A stretch of 64,000 nt of DNA from Takakia lepidozioides (Eukaryota > Streptophyta > Takakiopsida > Takakiales > Takakiaceae). Positions 22,700 through 34,806 of the stretch are shown piece after piece (position 1 is the first letter of the stretch; each line of letters opens with the position of its first letter). The notes under the pieces are model-generated. The model saw only the letters and a list, made by a program, of their open reading frames with translations, ran no database searches and was not told the DNA's origin. A program made the position numbers and the translations under genes. The stretch is from NCBI GenBank assembly GCA_030704615.1, contig CM060734.1, forward strand, positions 38,580,042-38,644,041. The letters run 5' to 3'.

Positions 22700-25600
22700 A
22701 GAAATCACTACAAAGTCTATCTATACATACTATACTATACTTACCCATATATATATATATGTACAAAAATGGGCAACATAGCTGGCTCCACGTCCTCCCG
22801 CGCACTCGGAATGCGGCAATGTCCTGCACGTGGTCGGTGGGATCTGGCTCCTCTGTTGTAAACTGTCTTCACTCAATATGGCACCATGTGCCTCCATGTG
22901 GCGGCCCCTCTAGCGAATGGTGGGCCCATCAGATCAGCTTTTGGCAAAAAGTGATGATTTTTCAGCCTCATTTCCCTTTACCCCTGTCGCCAAGACCCGC
23001 GCGAGGTCGAAATCTGGCGATTATTCGCCACTAAAAGAATGGCTGCTGTGCAGTGTGATGTGAACGGACCATGACAGGCTGAATAATGAATAAAGCTAGA
23101 CCCAGTCAAGTTGTACAACTGTGATACAGGCTTAACATGGATTGATTGAAGAGCCTGGGAGATTATGTAGGGGCAAAAGTGTGTGTGGGCCTCTAAGGGA
23201 ATGGGTAAAGAGGAGCAGTGGTGAGAGAGAGTTGAGATGGGGTAAAGGGTTATGTGGAAATGAATGGAGGGCGTGAACGTTGAAAGTGTCACAAAAGGGC
23301 ACTGAACTGAAATAGCTAACGTTGTCTTGCAATCCTTCCTCATTGCATCTCCTCCTCTAGGAACTTGTTGCAGACGTATAGAGTAGATATAACAGACACC
23401 AGTAAATTAGCCTGGACTAGAAAAGTTTTTTATGAACTGTATGAAGACTTGCCACACATGGCTCCTTTGCAAATTTCATTGATCACTTTCAGAAGCAGTG
23501 GATGTGGACCGCTGTCTTCTAGAGCCCAACAGTGTAGGCGATGTGCATACAGTGTCTTGAAGGTATTGACAACATCAGCAAGTACAAGGGCGGCTACGTT
23601 TCTTAGGTTGCATAGAGTTGAAATCCATGTCTTGCAATTCTTTGTTGGCCTAGCAGTGAACCTGAGTGCCAGAGTGTGTAAGCTCCAAATTATAATTCTT
23701 CAATTTTGATTGTGGTCTGTAGTCTCACCTTTGTTGGCTCTCTTGTAGAGAGAGACTTTGCAACATGTTCAAGTCAATTGAGAAAATGTGGTCAAAGGAC
23801 CTTACACCGTGTCAAGGCTCCAATTGGTGTGTTGTGCTGAGTCATGCCCCTCTCTCACCTTCCTCTTATGTTTTGCCAAAGCAAGAGAGCCCATCGCCGT
23901 GTTAGGCTTGTTATTGTAGCAAATGAGGTGATGGCCCTCGGAGAGTCTGAGATGCATTTGCACATGGTTCAAATCTACAAATTGTGACTGCAAAGATGGT
24001 TGCTCTTTCTTTAATGCGCTTGTCCAAGGAATTTTTCCACTATTAAGTGTATATTGAAATGCAACCGAGCAATTCATCTTCAAGAAAAAAATTGTACACT
24101 TTTGTCTCAGCTTCGATGTTAGCTTCTCCCCATTACTCACTGAACCTTCAAGGACTTAGCTTTTTCTTCAAGAGATGCCACTGCGCATTTGTGAGGAAAC
24201 CCAAACATCTCGCCCATCATAAGTATGTGTCAAAAAGTTGTTATGATCTCGACTTGCAACAAAAGATGACGCAATCGGTTTCCATTTAAAATCTCTTCAC
24301 TTTTAAAAACAAAATGAAAGATGGATTCCTGAAGAAGCAAGCATAATTTATAGCATCTCTTCATCACGAAGGTCTGGTTGGAAGGTGAACACATTGTAAC
24401 ACTATGAAGTAGGCTAACTTGGTTATCCAAACCTTTTGATAATGACTCAAAAGCCATCACGTACCCACACATTAGGTTGACCAATGACACCTTCATGGCT
24501 TGGTTACTTATGATGGTGATATCGAACATACATAGAGATGATGACGCCAACCAAAATTATGTAAAAATAAGCCTATGCCCCTTGCAGGTATTGTCCTTCT
24601 AGGAGTGGGCTCTACATATATAACCAAAACGTGGACAAAGCGACAGCTTGCCCACTTTTTATCTTATCTTTGTTGAGGATCACTTGAGTGAAGGATATAA
24701 TGTTGATGATGTGGATAGCACGGAAGTAAGGTATGGTTGATTAGGCCAACGTTTTAGATTGCAGATATGTTGGCAATGCACCCGGTCAGGGGCATCTACA
24801 AGGCAGTTTGTTAGCCACATTGTCTAGGGCTAAGATAAGTGGGGCATATTTTTCAAGTAGTGCGAGCCCTTAATATTTTCATACAACTTTTATCCAAGAC
24901 TCTAATTACATAATATGATAGAGTCTTTGCGATTCTCCAAACCCAGTTTGTAGAATTATATGCATATGTATCTCCCACAAATAATTAGACACACCCAAGC
25001 TCTCCATCGGTGTTGCATTACTAAGAGTGAAAAACGGAAATGCAAATGCAAGGATATCCCTGTTACCACCATAAATCCAACCTTGTGGACATATCCACCA
25101 TGGAAACACAAACTAGCCATTAAGGTAAAACCCTCAACACCTCTATCTATGGTGCCTCCATGGAGTTGTCCCCATTAATATTTTTGATCTCTTAGAACTA
25201 AAATGTGACTAGCAGTGCAAGCAATCACTAATCTTATTTAGAGGGTTGCATCTGTTAATTTATGTAACCTAGACCTAGTAACATGCAATATTTGTGGCTT
25301 TCGAGGGGTGATGTCCTCATAGGTTGATAGCCCACAATTAGCTCTAGAAGAAGACCAATGTCTCCCACATACAGAGTATATCACGGCCAGGTCGAATCAC
25401 ATTCAAATAGCGTTGTGTCATGTGGTACAAAGCCCCATGTGGTTTTCCAACCGTCCTTCAATTTACAAAATGTCTTTTTGGACGCTCTAAATTGATATGG
25501 GGTTCTTGGAAAAGAAAACCTTGGCTTATGGTTTTTACATCTGTTGTGAGCACGCTACCAACTACATCGTTGTCCAATCCACACAACACATACAAAAGAC

Positions 25601-28421
25601 ACACATCATGTCCATCATAGCTAGGTTCACTAATTTCATTAGTATAAAAACTACTTGACACATCTCTCACTAATTGATAGCTTAGTAGATGGGTGTGAGG
25701 ATCCTAAACTTGAATCTTGGTATGGCTGACACTCGATTTTTGGGCTATCACTTTAAAGCCTACCTTTGTTGTTGTTGTTGGATTGAAGTGGCCCTACTCC
25801 GAGACAATGAGGGTGCCAAAACAACACATTTTGGGGGCAAGGCTGTGAAGGGCTTGAGAAGTAGAAGATACTCGTTTTCGACATATACTTGTCCGTGTCT
25901 CTCTTTTAGAGATGGAATCGTACCGGTCCCACTGTTGTGAATAGTATAAATAAGGATCCAAATCTTGGTAGCGATCAAAAAAAAAAAAAAAAAAAAGAGA
26001 ACAATGGAGCATCCAACTGGTCGGATGATAGGGGACGTGTGAATGGCTGATTTGCAAGGCCATGTGCTGAGTAGAGCAAATAATTATGAATCATCATGAG
26101 GCAATGGTCCCCCTTCTAGAGCTTTCTAGGAGGACCATAAGGGTAATATATATATATATATAGGACCTCCTCAGTCTGCTGGAGTGCAGGGCCTGTGGTG
26201 GGCTTTGGCTATTGGCAGCCCCCCTTACAAAACCTAAACTGGAAAAAGAACCATCACTAAATCAATAGAAACGTGTATTTTGTCATATTGATGTTCGAAC
26301 CAAGCAATTTATCCATCTTTTAAATATGGCTGAGAAGATAGGTAAAAAAATGTTGACTCGGATTACATTCAAGTTCTGAATTCACTGTATGATCCTTGAA
26401 TGAATTGAAACTCACATCTGATGGATGATTGAACTTTAAGCGAGCTAGAGACCTCACCATGGTTCCATCATTTATGATTATGAGCTTGCTCTTTATTAAG
26501 AGGAATGAATGGTTCTCTATTATTCTCCAGATTATTTGTCAGTGGGAGAAAGCACATTTTTATGACTTATCATGTCACCTATATACAACAGATGGTCGGT
26601 CCAATGTACAATTTATTTAGTTAATTGATTGATACAATTGAACCCAAATTGGTCATTGGACAATGGTCCAATTGATTGTGGGTTCAAACTAATATGGGCG
26701 TATGTTGGATGTCAACCATTATAGTCTATCTAATAATGCAACAATGTGAGGGTGCTTGGAGGCTTTAACATCATTTGGTAAGGGTCACCTCAGTTAGTCA
26801 ATAGGTCAATTAATATCACTTAATGTGACAGTGCTTGGAGGCTTTTGAATCTTTGGGGGAAGGTTTGGACTATTGTTGGGCAGATTTTTTTGCATTGTGG
26901 CTCAATAGACCCCCCATGATTATGAACCCAAGCATATTACCACTTCACCGGCTGTCATTCTCAAAACACGAATTAACCAAGAAAAATATATATTCGTCAA
27001 ATACTTACTAGTTTGACATATATTCACATTTTTTAGACTGATAAAATATTGTAAAATAATTGAAATCGAGTAAATTTACCTTAAAAATAAAACCGGAGCC
27101 TAACCGGAAGTGATGTCTTTTTGCGACAATTAACTGGTAACCGCATGTTTAACAAAATAAATATGGGAACAGATAGGGAATCGTGTCTTGAAAGAATTGT
27201 GGAACTGGGACCAAAGGTTCTTTCACAAATGCAGGAACCGCCCAACACTGGTGGTCAGCTTCAAAATGGTTATTTATAAGAATGAAGTGACATCATACTT
27301 TACGCTTGATTCAGTTTTGTGAAGGCTATGAATCAAGCGTGACCCAGATGCTCCTGTCCTTTGTAGCTCGCTCAATGATAATGGGGATTATAGTCTAGGA
27401 CATTGAGAATGAACTTGCTATGCAAAGAAACACCGCGAGTACTGCGAGTGAGAATACTTATAACATCCATGCACACACAGAAATCTTGGAAAGTACACAC
27501 AAAACGAACATCAGTAATTTGCTTAAACACCCGGCTGTCCCCCAAACCAAAGGTAATTAACTTATATTAAAACCCCTAGGTTGGAAGCCTAGCCACATGC
27601 TCCAACATGAGAGAGCAATAAAGCTCTAAACAATGCCAACCATGCAAGATTAATTATTCTTGATACTATTATTCTAATTAATTCTATTTATTCTAATCTA
27701 TCTAATTATTCTAAGAATTCTAATTAATTCTTGGGTAACCAAATAAATCCTAAAACTAACATATTTCTACAATGGTCACAAGCAATAGGGCAGTGAATAC
27801 CTCCACGCCTAATGAATAAGATGACAATGCACATTAGGAAAACCTTAGCCATCACAATTTGAGTAAACATTTTTGTTGCCTTCGCAGCCATGTCTGTGAA
27901 TCTTCATAAATGAAAAAAAAATGGTTGGTCTACTATACTTACACAGTGTCAAAAGACTCTAATAGGTCCAAACACGATCACTGTTGCATCTAGTCATGCC
28001 AATTAGAAAGTATTGACATGAGTAATTATAATTTGTGTACAATAGAATAGCGTGAGATATAGCATAAACTATTTAGAACATCAACCACAACTCATTTTTG
28101 CCCTAATCGACAGAGCATTTTTCCATTTGCGGCTTGTTTTACTAAATACATGATTGAGCAGATGCATAGTACAGGCAAGCCTTGCCCTCTTGTTATACGA
28201 GCCCCAAGACAATGGAGTTTAGGAAAAGACGTCTTTCTCAATATTGCTCATTATTTCTAGTGAATTCAAACATATATCACACAACTACTTCATGAAAAAG
28301 GTATAATTGAGATCACTTCTTACAGCTGTGCTCAAACTATATCCTTGTAGGTACGAAAATGCCTTAAAGATGAATCTCACTCTAAGGCTCAATAGTTTTC
28401 CTTGTAATATCCACTCTACTT
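22700..28421. other. AT-rich intergenic region, no supported gene
   Basis: Short open frames only. It contains an (AT)n run at about 22747-22761, a 20-base poly-A at 25977-25996 that could be the tail of a plus-strand retroposon, and an (AT)n run at about 26146-26162. Some minus-strand frames between 24.2 and 25.7 kb look mildly protein-like but match no family I can name; they may be old pseudogene or TE relics. Confidence 0.5.
25977..25996 (+). repeat. Poly-A tract (20 A)
   Basis: Uninterrupted run of 20 A after GCGATC. It may mark the 3' end of a retroposed sequence on the plus strand, but I could not find its 5' end or flanking duplications. Confidence 0.6.
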
Positions 28422-28426
28422 CTCCC
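28422..28426. repeat. Target-site duplication of element 1, left copy (CTCCC)
   Basis: CTCCC directly precedes the left LTR and recurs at 34802-34806 directly after the right LTR: the 5-bp duplication expected for a Ty3/gypsy integrase. Confidence 0.9.
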
Positions 28427-29015
28427 TGTCAAGGACGAGAACATAACTGAACACAAACAAGAGATCAGACTAGAGGTACAAGACTAGACAAGAAGTCAAG
28501 GTCGGCGTGGCCGAATGTACGATGAGTAAATAAGAATCAAGACGATCTTTATAACAATGAACAAGAGTACAAGATATTGGAACACGACTTGAATATTGGA
28601 ATGCTGGAAACTGGACTGGAGTACCAGATATTGGAAACTGGGCTAGAGTACTGGGAACTGGAAACAAGAGTAGCTTGAACTGGTGTTGGCAAGACTGAAG
28701 AGTGTCCAGTCTCACCTCCTATGGAGGTTGTTTGCTGGAGAAGTTTCCAAGATTAAACAAAGGTTTCTTGATGGAGAAGCTTCCTTAAACAAATGAGGTA
28801 TCTTGATGGAGAAGTTTCCTCCAAAGGAAGCTTCCTGAGTAGTTTTCCAAGTTACTCTTGGTAATTTGATAAACTCCCGGTAACTTGATAAGTAATGGTA
28901 AATCATGGTAAATAATGATAAATCACGGTAAGTCATTGTAACTTTTGGTACCATGGTAACTTGGTAACTTCTGGTATTTCCTCCTGGTAAGTTCATCTGG
29001 GCTATGTCCGTGACA
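28427..29015 (-). repeat. 3' LTR of element 1 (589 bp), lacking the TATA segment
   Basis: Starts TGTCAAGGACGAG and ends GTCCGTGACA in plus orientation. It is colinear with the right LTR except for a missing segment of about 40 bases that in the right LTR contains TATATATACT. The missing part lies between two CTAT-containing words, as in a slippage or short-repeat deletion. Confidence 0.95.
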
Positions 29016-29030
29016 TCACCCCATCCTCTA
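29016..29030 (-). other. Polypurine tract of element 1
   Basis: On the minus strand TAGAGGATGGGGTGA lies directly before the TGTC start of the 3' LTR, the position and composition of a plus-strand DNA primer. Confidence 0.75.
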
Positions 29031-29069
29031 GCGCCGAGTTCCTCGAGGACGGTAAAATCTTGGACTTGC

Positions 29070-29471
29070 TTAGAGTTGGAGAAAATCCAAAATCCGACGA
29101 ATGGTACTTGCCAAATATTCGGCTCTTCGTTCTTGACTCAAATGATTTATAGGTCCCTGCAACCATCGATAGTGTCCAACACCTTGAACTTGGGACCACG
29201 CAGTGATTTGAGCATTCTGATTTTCGAAGCTGCATTCAAACATGATTTCGTTGCTTTCTGGGTCCGAAGCCTCAACCTCCAACAAAATTATCAGACTTCG
29301 AGTAGGCTCCACTTGCCGTCGTACGGGGTTCAGACGAGGAAGTACGCGTCGCATTGGTGGCCCATCGTCTCGAGAGCGTCGGCGTGATGTTGAAGGTCGT
29401 GAGAATCGGAATGGCTGATCTGGTAGCTGGGTAAGCGACAACTCCAATGTATCTGGTTCATGTGACTCCAT
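29070..29471 (-). CDS. Extra sense-strand frame downstream of pol in element 1
   Basis: An intact frame of 133 codons from ATG 29469-29471 (open upstream to 29579) to a stop at 29070, in the same direction as gag-pol. It lies between the chromodomain stop and the polypurine tract. It has an Arg/Pro-rich basic stretch followed by an acidic segment. I see no signal peptide, clear membrane segment or known domain. Gypsy elements normally end after integrase/chromodomain, so this is either an accessory ORF3, a captured fragment or a chance frame. It is uninterrupted although gag-pol is broken. Confidence 0.45.
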   Translation of the reverse strand: MESHEPDTLELSLTQLPDQPFRFSRPSTSRRRSRDDGPPMRRVLPRLNPVRRQVEPTRSLIILLEVEASDPESNEIMFECSFENQNAQITAWSQVQGVGHYRWLQGPINHLSQERRAEYLASTIRRILDFLQL

Positions 29472-29617
29472 ACTGCCAATACAAGATGCAAGAGTGCTGG
29501 AAGTGTAGCTATATATACTGATGTGTGGGGCTCCTCCCTCCTTAGCGTGTATCAGGTACATTGAATGTGGAGTCTTCACCTTGAAGCTAACTTGACTGGC
29601 ATCATCGTTGTGACGTC

Positions 29618-30046
29618 TTATTGACGTGTAGCTCGGGGCTTAGCTGGATATCGTTGATGAAACTCTTGGACTTTGTTAGATGCATTGGCGAGATTGGATG
29701 AAGGTTCCCACGTTCGTTCACTGATGTTGTAGCCTTTCCAATGTACGAAATACTCAAGACGTTTATACTTGATGCGAGAGTCTAGGACTTCGTCGACTTC
29801 ATACTCAAGTTCTTGATTGACTTCGACTGATGGAGGTGGTACGGAGACTCTCCCTGGAATATTCGATGGATGATACAACTCCAATAATGAAACATGAAAG
29901 ACTGGATGGATGCGCATACTTCGTGGGAGTTCAAGCCGAAAACTGACCGGATTTATTTGTCGAATAATTTTGAATGGTCCCAGGCGTTGATAATCCAACT
30001 TCCTTGATGGTCGCGAGGTTTGTATGTCTCGTCGAAGAAGCCACAC
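29618..30046 (-). pseudogene. Element 1 integrase C-terminus with chromodomain
   Basis: The frame contains LGPFKIIRQINPVSFRLELP and HPVFHVSLLELYHPS, the gypsy integrase C-terminal barrel. The chromodomain follows with LEYEVDEVLDSR, YFVHWKGYNISERTWEP and a final helix. Aromatic-cage positions (Y, W, W) are present. The chromodomain marks the element as a chromovirus and is known in this family to direct integration to marked chromatin. This part of the frame is intact; upstream pol is broken. Confidence 0.92.
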
Positions 30047-33000
30047 ACGATCTCCGACCTTGAACTGGGGTTGGAGTTGGCGACGTTGATCTGCATACTC
30101 CTTGTATTGTTTTTGAGCTTCTGCGAGGTAGAATGTAAGCTCCTTGTGAATCGTAACAAGATGAGTAGCAAGGTTTTATACAGCAGGGCTTCCAACAGTC
30201 TTCATGTGGAAAGGGTTTGCTCGAGGATGATGACCATAATTGGAGAAAATTAGAGTTTGTTGGATCAAAGAATGTATAGTGTTGTTGTAGGCAAACTCAG
30301 TCAATGACAAAACGTCCGTCCAATTGATAATTTATCGTACATCGAAGATACTGCTCCAAAATCTGGTTTACACGTTCGGTTTGACCATTAGTCTGTGAAT
30401 GATTAGTTGTAGAAAGGTTGATCTTAGTATCCAATATGTGAAATAATCCCCTCCAGAAATTTGATATGAACTGTGGTCATCGATCAGATACGATGTCCTT
30501 CGGGAGTCCATGAATGCGGTAGATATTATTGAGGAAGAGTCTTGCAGTTTCCTCGCCAGTAACTGTCTTATTGCATGGAATGAAATGTGTCATCTTCGTA
30601 AAACGATCTACAATAACAAGGATTGAATCAGTGGTCTTGGAGATTGGAAGGTCCGTAATAAAGTCCATAGACACGGACGACCATGGACCCTTGGGAATGG
30701 GTAATGGTTGAAGGCCGTAAGGTCGATGTCATGGTCTCTTCGCTCTAGCACACGTGTAAATTCTTATAAATTCTTTCACGAGTTTCCACATCTGCGGCCA
30801 CCAATAGTCCCTGGATATCAATTCCATTGTTTTGTTGAAGCCGAAATGTCCTGCAGCCGGAAGATCATAACATGTTTGAAGAATTCGAAGTCGTGTAAGT
30901 CCTGGAGGTACATAGAGAAGTCCCTTGAACTAAAGTAAGTCATCTTTGAACTCCAAGTCGTTTGTAACATGTGGGTTGTCTCGAGGTCGATTTAGTTGAC
31001 TTCGTAGTGTCATAGCGAATTGGTCACTCTTTAGTGCTTCCTGAATCTCCTTTATGATCTTGGCATCGTCATAGGTGGACATGGATAGCATATTCAATTG
31101 GAGATTTGTTGGTTTCAAGATGATGGATTTCTGTTGGTCAAAAGCTGCATCATCTTCTTTTGGCGCAATATACGATTGTCGAGAAAGAGCATCTGGTTTT
31201 CCTTGAAGATGTCCGAGATGGTAGGTAATAAGAAAATCAAACCTTGCTAGTGACATACTCCATCTCGCTTGACGTCGATTCAAAACACGAGCACTCATAA
31301 AATATTCGAGGTTTTTGTGATCGGTATAGACAGTGACCTGATGTTTAGCTCCCTCCAATAGATGACGCCACTCCTCAAAAGCATCGATAATCGCTAGAAG
31401 TTCTTTATCATGGATTTCATAATTGATCTCCGCAGCGGAAAATTAGCGAGAACGAAAACCAACAGGGTGGAGTCGGCCATCTGTACCGTATTGTGAGAGT
31501 ACCGCGCCAAATGCAAAGTCCGATGCATCTGCTTCTAAGAAGAATGATTTAGATGGGTCTGCATGTACCAGTATTGAAGCCGTTGTAAATGCCTGCTTCA
31601 GCCTTTCAAATGTCTGGTCAGCCTTCTTGTCCCATACAAATTTGTCCTTCCATGTGAGTCGTGTCAATGGTGCAGCAATTTTGGAGTAGTCATTGATAAA
31701 GATTCTATAGAAATTTGCAAAACCCAGAAAACATTGTACATCTCGGACCGAAGTTGGTTTAATCCACTCGATGATGGTTTGTATTTTCTTCTGATCCATA
31801 AAGACGCCTTTGTCGGAAATAATGTAGCCCAAAAATTCGACCTCAGATTGATGGAAAAGACATTTCTCTAACTTGGCATATAGTCATATTTCTCTTAATT
31901 TATCAAGGACAAGGCGTACATGGCGGCCATGTTCTTCTTTGTTCTGTGAAAATATCAAAATGTCGTCCAAATAGATGACTACAAATTCATCTAAAAATTC
32001 TCGCAAGATGTCATTCATCATATGTTGGAAAATTGCTGGAGCATTTGTAAGACCGAAAGGCATAACACTGTATTCAAAATGTCCATACCTTGTTCGAAAA
32101 ACTGTTTTTCATTCGTCTCCTTCTTTTATCCGTACAAGGTTATAAGCTCCTCTCAAGTCGATTTTGGTAAAAATCTTCGCTCGTCCTAGCTGGTCGAGAA
32201 GCCCAGAAATCAGCAACAACGGATAACGATTCTTGATTGTGACTTTGTTGAGACCGCGATAGTCGACACACATGCGTAATGATCCGTTTTTTTTTTCCAC
32301 AAACAAGATAGGCGCCCCCGCGGATGATTTGGAATGTCGGATGAAGTGCTTTGACAAATTTTCATCAATGTATTCGCGTAATGCAACCAACTCCGTCTGG
32401 GATAAGTTATAGATTGGGCCGAATGGTGGTTGGGCTCCTTCTTGTAACTCAATTGCACAGTCATAAGGTCGATGTTCTGGCAATATGTCTGCATTTTTCT
32501 TCTCGAAGACATCTTTGAAATCTTGATATTGAGCGGGTAATGTTGAAGTATCTTTGTCTGTTGTGGTCTTGATCGGAGTCGCATAAATTGCAAATGCCAC
32601 CTCCTTTTTGGTAGCTCTCATGAAGGCTCTAGCTCCAAGAAACAGGGGTTGAATACCTTTGGTACTTTTGCATTTTTGTCTTGACGAAATTTTTCGTGAT
32701 TGCCAGTCGATGTCAGGATTATGAAGTACAAACCAGGGAAGTCCAAGGATCACATGATTCGTTGGAGACTGGATGACATTGAAAACAATCTGTGATGCTT
32801 GATTTTTAAGCTTCACTTCAAAGGGTCGAGTTTCATGGTCAACATTTCCTGATGCTAACGGTCGTCCATCGATAACTTCAACAAGGGCCGAGAATTTCTT
32901 TCTTACGAGCGTTAAATTGTGTTGCTTCGCAAAGTATTTGTCACTAAAACACGCTGAAGCGCCCGAGTCCAAAAGTGCTTCTACGGAGATATCTCGATTT

Positions 33001-33098
33001 TGCATCCTGATCTTTACTAGAACTGTGAAACAAGATACAGGGTCTGGAAGTAGAAAGAGACATTTTTTTGGTGAGGAATTTGGGGTGTCCAGCCGCAT
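30047..33098 (-). pseudogene. Element 1 pol: protease, reverse transcriptase, RNase H, integrase
   Basis: Protease: [12 protein letters not shown] near 32960. Reverse transcriptase: [10 protein letters not shown], the YLDD active site at 31962-31973, and LGYIISDKGV. RNase [42 protein letters not shown]. Integrase: zinc-binding HHCC region about 30780-30870, first aspartate in MDFITDLP, second in DIVSDR. In-frame stops sit near 32109, 31880, 31441 and 30477, so no full polyprotein can be made. The order protease, RT, RNase H, integrase is the Ty3/gypsy order. Confidence 0.93.
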
Positions 33099-33103
33099 GG
33101 TCC

Positions 33104-34139
33104 CTACTGTGACTGGACATCTTCGTTTTCCGACCTCCTCGTATCGAACACTTGAGTGGTACCCCGAGCTTTGAATCTTCTCTTGTTGGGGCAGTTTAAT
33201 GCCATGTGATCATTTTCTCCGCAATAAAGGCATAATCCATTCGAGCGTCGTCTTTGTTTTTCATGTGGCGTCAATGGCTTGAATCGGACAGCATCAATCA
33301 TTACCGGATGTTTGATGGATCATTGTATTTGGTGTCGTAGTAACAGCGGCATGGTGCGTCGTCGACCATCTAGATCGCTTCTCTTGACGTCTTTCGAACA
33401 AACGATTATCGCATGCAATGACTTGGGTGATGAATTCGCTCAGTGTACTCACGTTTGGCATTGTCAGCAACAAATCTTTAATATCATCTTTTAGGCCACA
33501 TCGAAACTGACTAATAAGGCTCTTCTCATTCCAGTCAAGGTCGCACGTAAGTTGTCGAAATTCGGCAGCATAAACGGAAGCTGGACGTGCTCCTTGTCGA
33601 AGATTTCGTATCTTTGTCTCTGCAACTCTCTCTCTATCATTCTCTCCAAACGTTGCAGTGAACTCGGACATGAACGCTTCAAAATTGTATAGTAAATGCG
33701 AAATTTTCTCTAATAGCGGTGCAAACCAAGATAGGGCAGTGCCTGATAGAAGGGTACCCACGAATCCCACTTGAATACCTTCATCAGAGTAGTGTTGTGG
33801 ATGTAGTCGTAGGAACAATCGTACTTGTTGAACAAAACCGCGAAATCTTGATCTCGTCCCATCAAATTTCTCGGGCATGCTGACATTTGGTTCCCTTGTA
33901 ATCTGTTGAAGATTTGGAGGAACCGTTGCAGTAGGATTTGTTGTAGTAGGGACTCGTAAGGTTGAAGATCCATTGTTCGACTCCTACAACTCTGAAATTT
34001 GTTGTTGCAAATTGTTGAGAGCATTGTCAAGGTCTTGAGACTGATCAGCTTGTAGTTGGGCAGTAGAGGCACGAAGTTCTTGCATCTAGAACTGAAGACT
34101 CTGCAATGTGGCGACCATTTCCGCAAATGTGCCTTCCAT
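33104..34139 (-). pseudogene. Element 1 gag with CCHC zinc knuckle
   Basis: The gag start is probably the ATG at 34137-34139, only 38 bp below the 5' LTR. Two early TAG codons interrupt it (about 34086 and 33990). The capsid-like core (FDGTRSRFRGFVQQV, SWFAPLLE, LRQGARPASVYAAEFRQL) is intact in 33294-33878. The nucleocapsid knuckle [14 protein letters not shown] at about 33200-33240 has the C-X2-C-X4-H-X4-C pattern, in a different frame from the core. Confidence 0.88.
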
Positions 34140-34177
34140 CTTAAGTAACTAAGGAACAAACTTGAATTTCGCCAAAC

Positions 34178-34801
34178 TGTCTAGGACGAGAACATGACTG
34201 AACACAAACAAGAGATTAGACTAGAGGTACAAGACTAGACAAGAAGTCAAGGTCGGCGTGGCCGAATGTACGATGAGTAAATAGGAATCAAGACGATCTT
34301 TATAACAATGAACAAGAGTACAAGATATTGGAACATGACTTGAATATTGGAATGTTGGAAACTGGACTGGAGTACCAGATATTGGAAACTGGGCTAGAGT
34401 ACTGGGAATTGGAAACAAGAGTAGCTTGAACTGGTGTTGGCGAGACTGAAGAGTGTCCAGTCTCGCCTCCTATATATACTGGCTACTAAGAAGCTTCCCT
34501 AAGAAGTTTCCCCTATGGAGGTTGCTTGCTGGAGAAATTTCCAAGATTAAACAAAGGTTTCTTGATGGAGAAGCTTCCTTAAACAAATGAGATATCTTGA
34601 TGGAGAAGTTTCCTCCAAAGGAAGCTTCCTGAGTAGTTTTCCAAGTTACTCTTAGTAATTTGGTAAACTCCCGGTAACTTGGTAAGTAATGATAAATCAT
34701 GGTAGATAATGGTAAATCACGATAAGTTATGGTAACTTTTGATAACTTGGTAACTTCTGGTATTTCCTCTTGGTAAGTTCTTCTGGGCTATGTCCGTGAC
34801 A
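34178..34801 (-). repeat. 5' LTR of element 1 (624 bp)
   Basis: The upstream LTR relative to the minus-strand coding direction. It keeps the TATA-bearing segment at about 34465-34505. The right edge is confirmed by the target duplication. Confidence 0.95.
34469..34480 (-). promoter_or_regulatory. Putative TATA box of element 1 5' LTR
   Basis: AGTATATATAGG on the minus strand, in the expected U3 direction for transcription of the element. It is absent from the 3' LTR. Confidence 0.6.
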
Positions 34802-34806
34802 CTCCC

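Larger units (their letters stand above)
28427..34801 (-). mobile_element. Ty3/gypsy chromovirus, full length but decayed (element 1)
   Basis: The element is bounded by direct LTRs that begin TGTC and end GACA and flanked by the 5-bp target duplication CTCCC (28422-28426 and 34802-34806). Read on the minus strand the order is 5' LTR, gag with zinc knuckle, protease, reverse transcriptase, RNase H, integrase, chromodomain, an extra frame, purine tract, 3' LTR. Several in-frame stops break gag-pol, so it is not autonomous. The LTRs differ by a few percent, almost all transitions, plus one indel. Confidence 0.95.

Noticed and set aside
24230-25670. Several minus-strand frames of 60-106 codons suggesting an old gene
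   Set aside because: Some stretches look protein-like, but I could not join them with plausible splice sites or name a family.
29004-29387. Plus-strand 127-codon frame near the left LTR
   Set aside because: It is antisense to the extra frame and the 3' end of element 1, spans the LTR edge and has no protein features.
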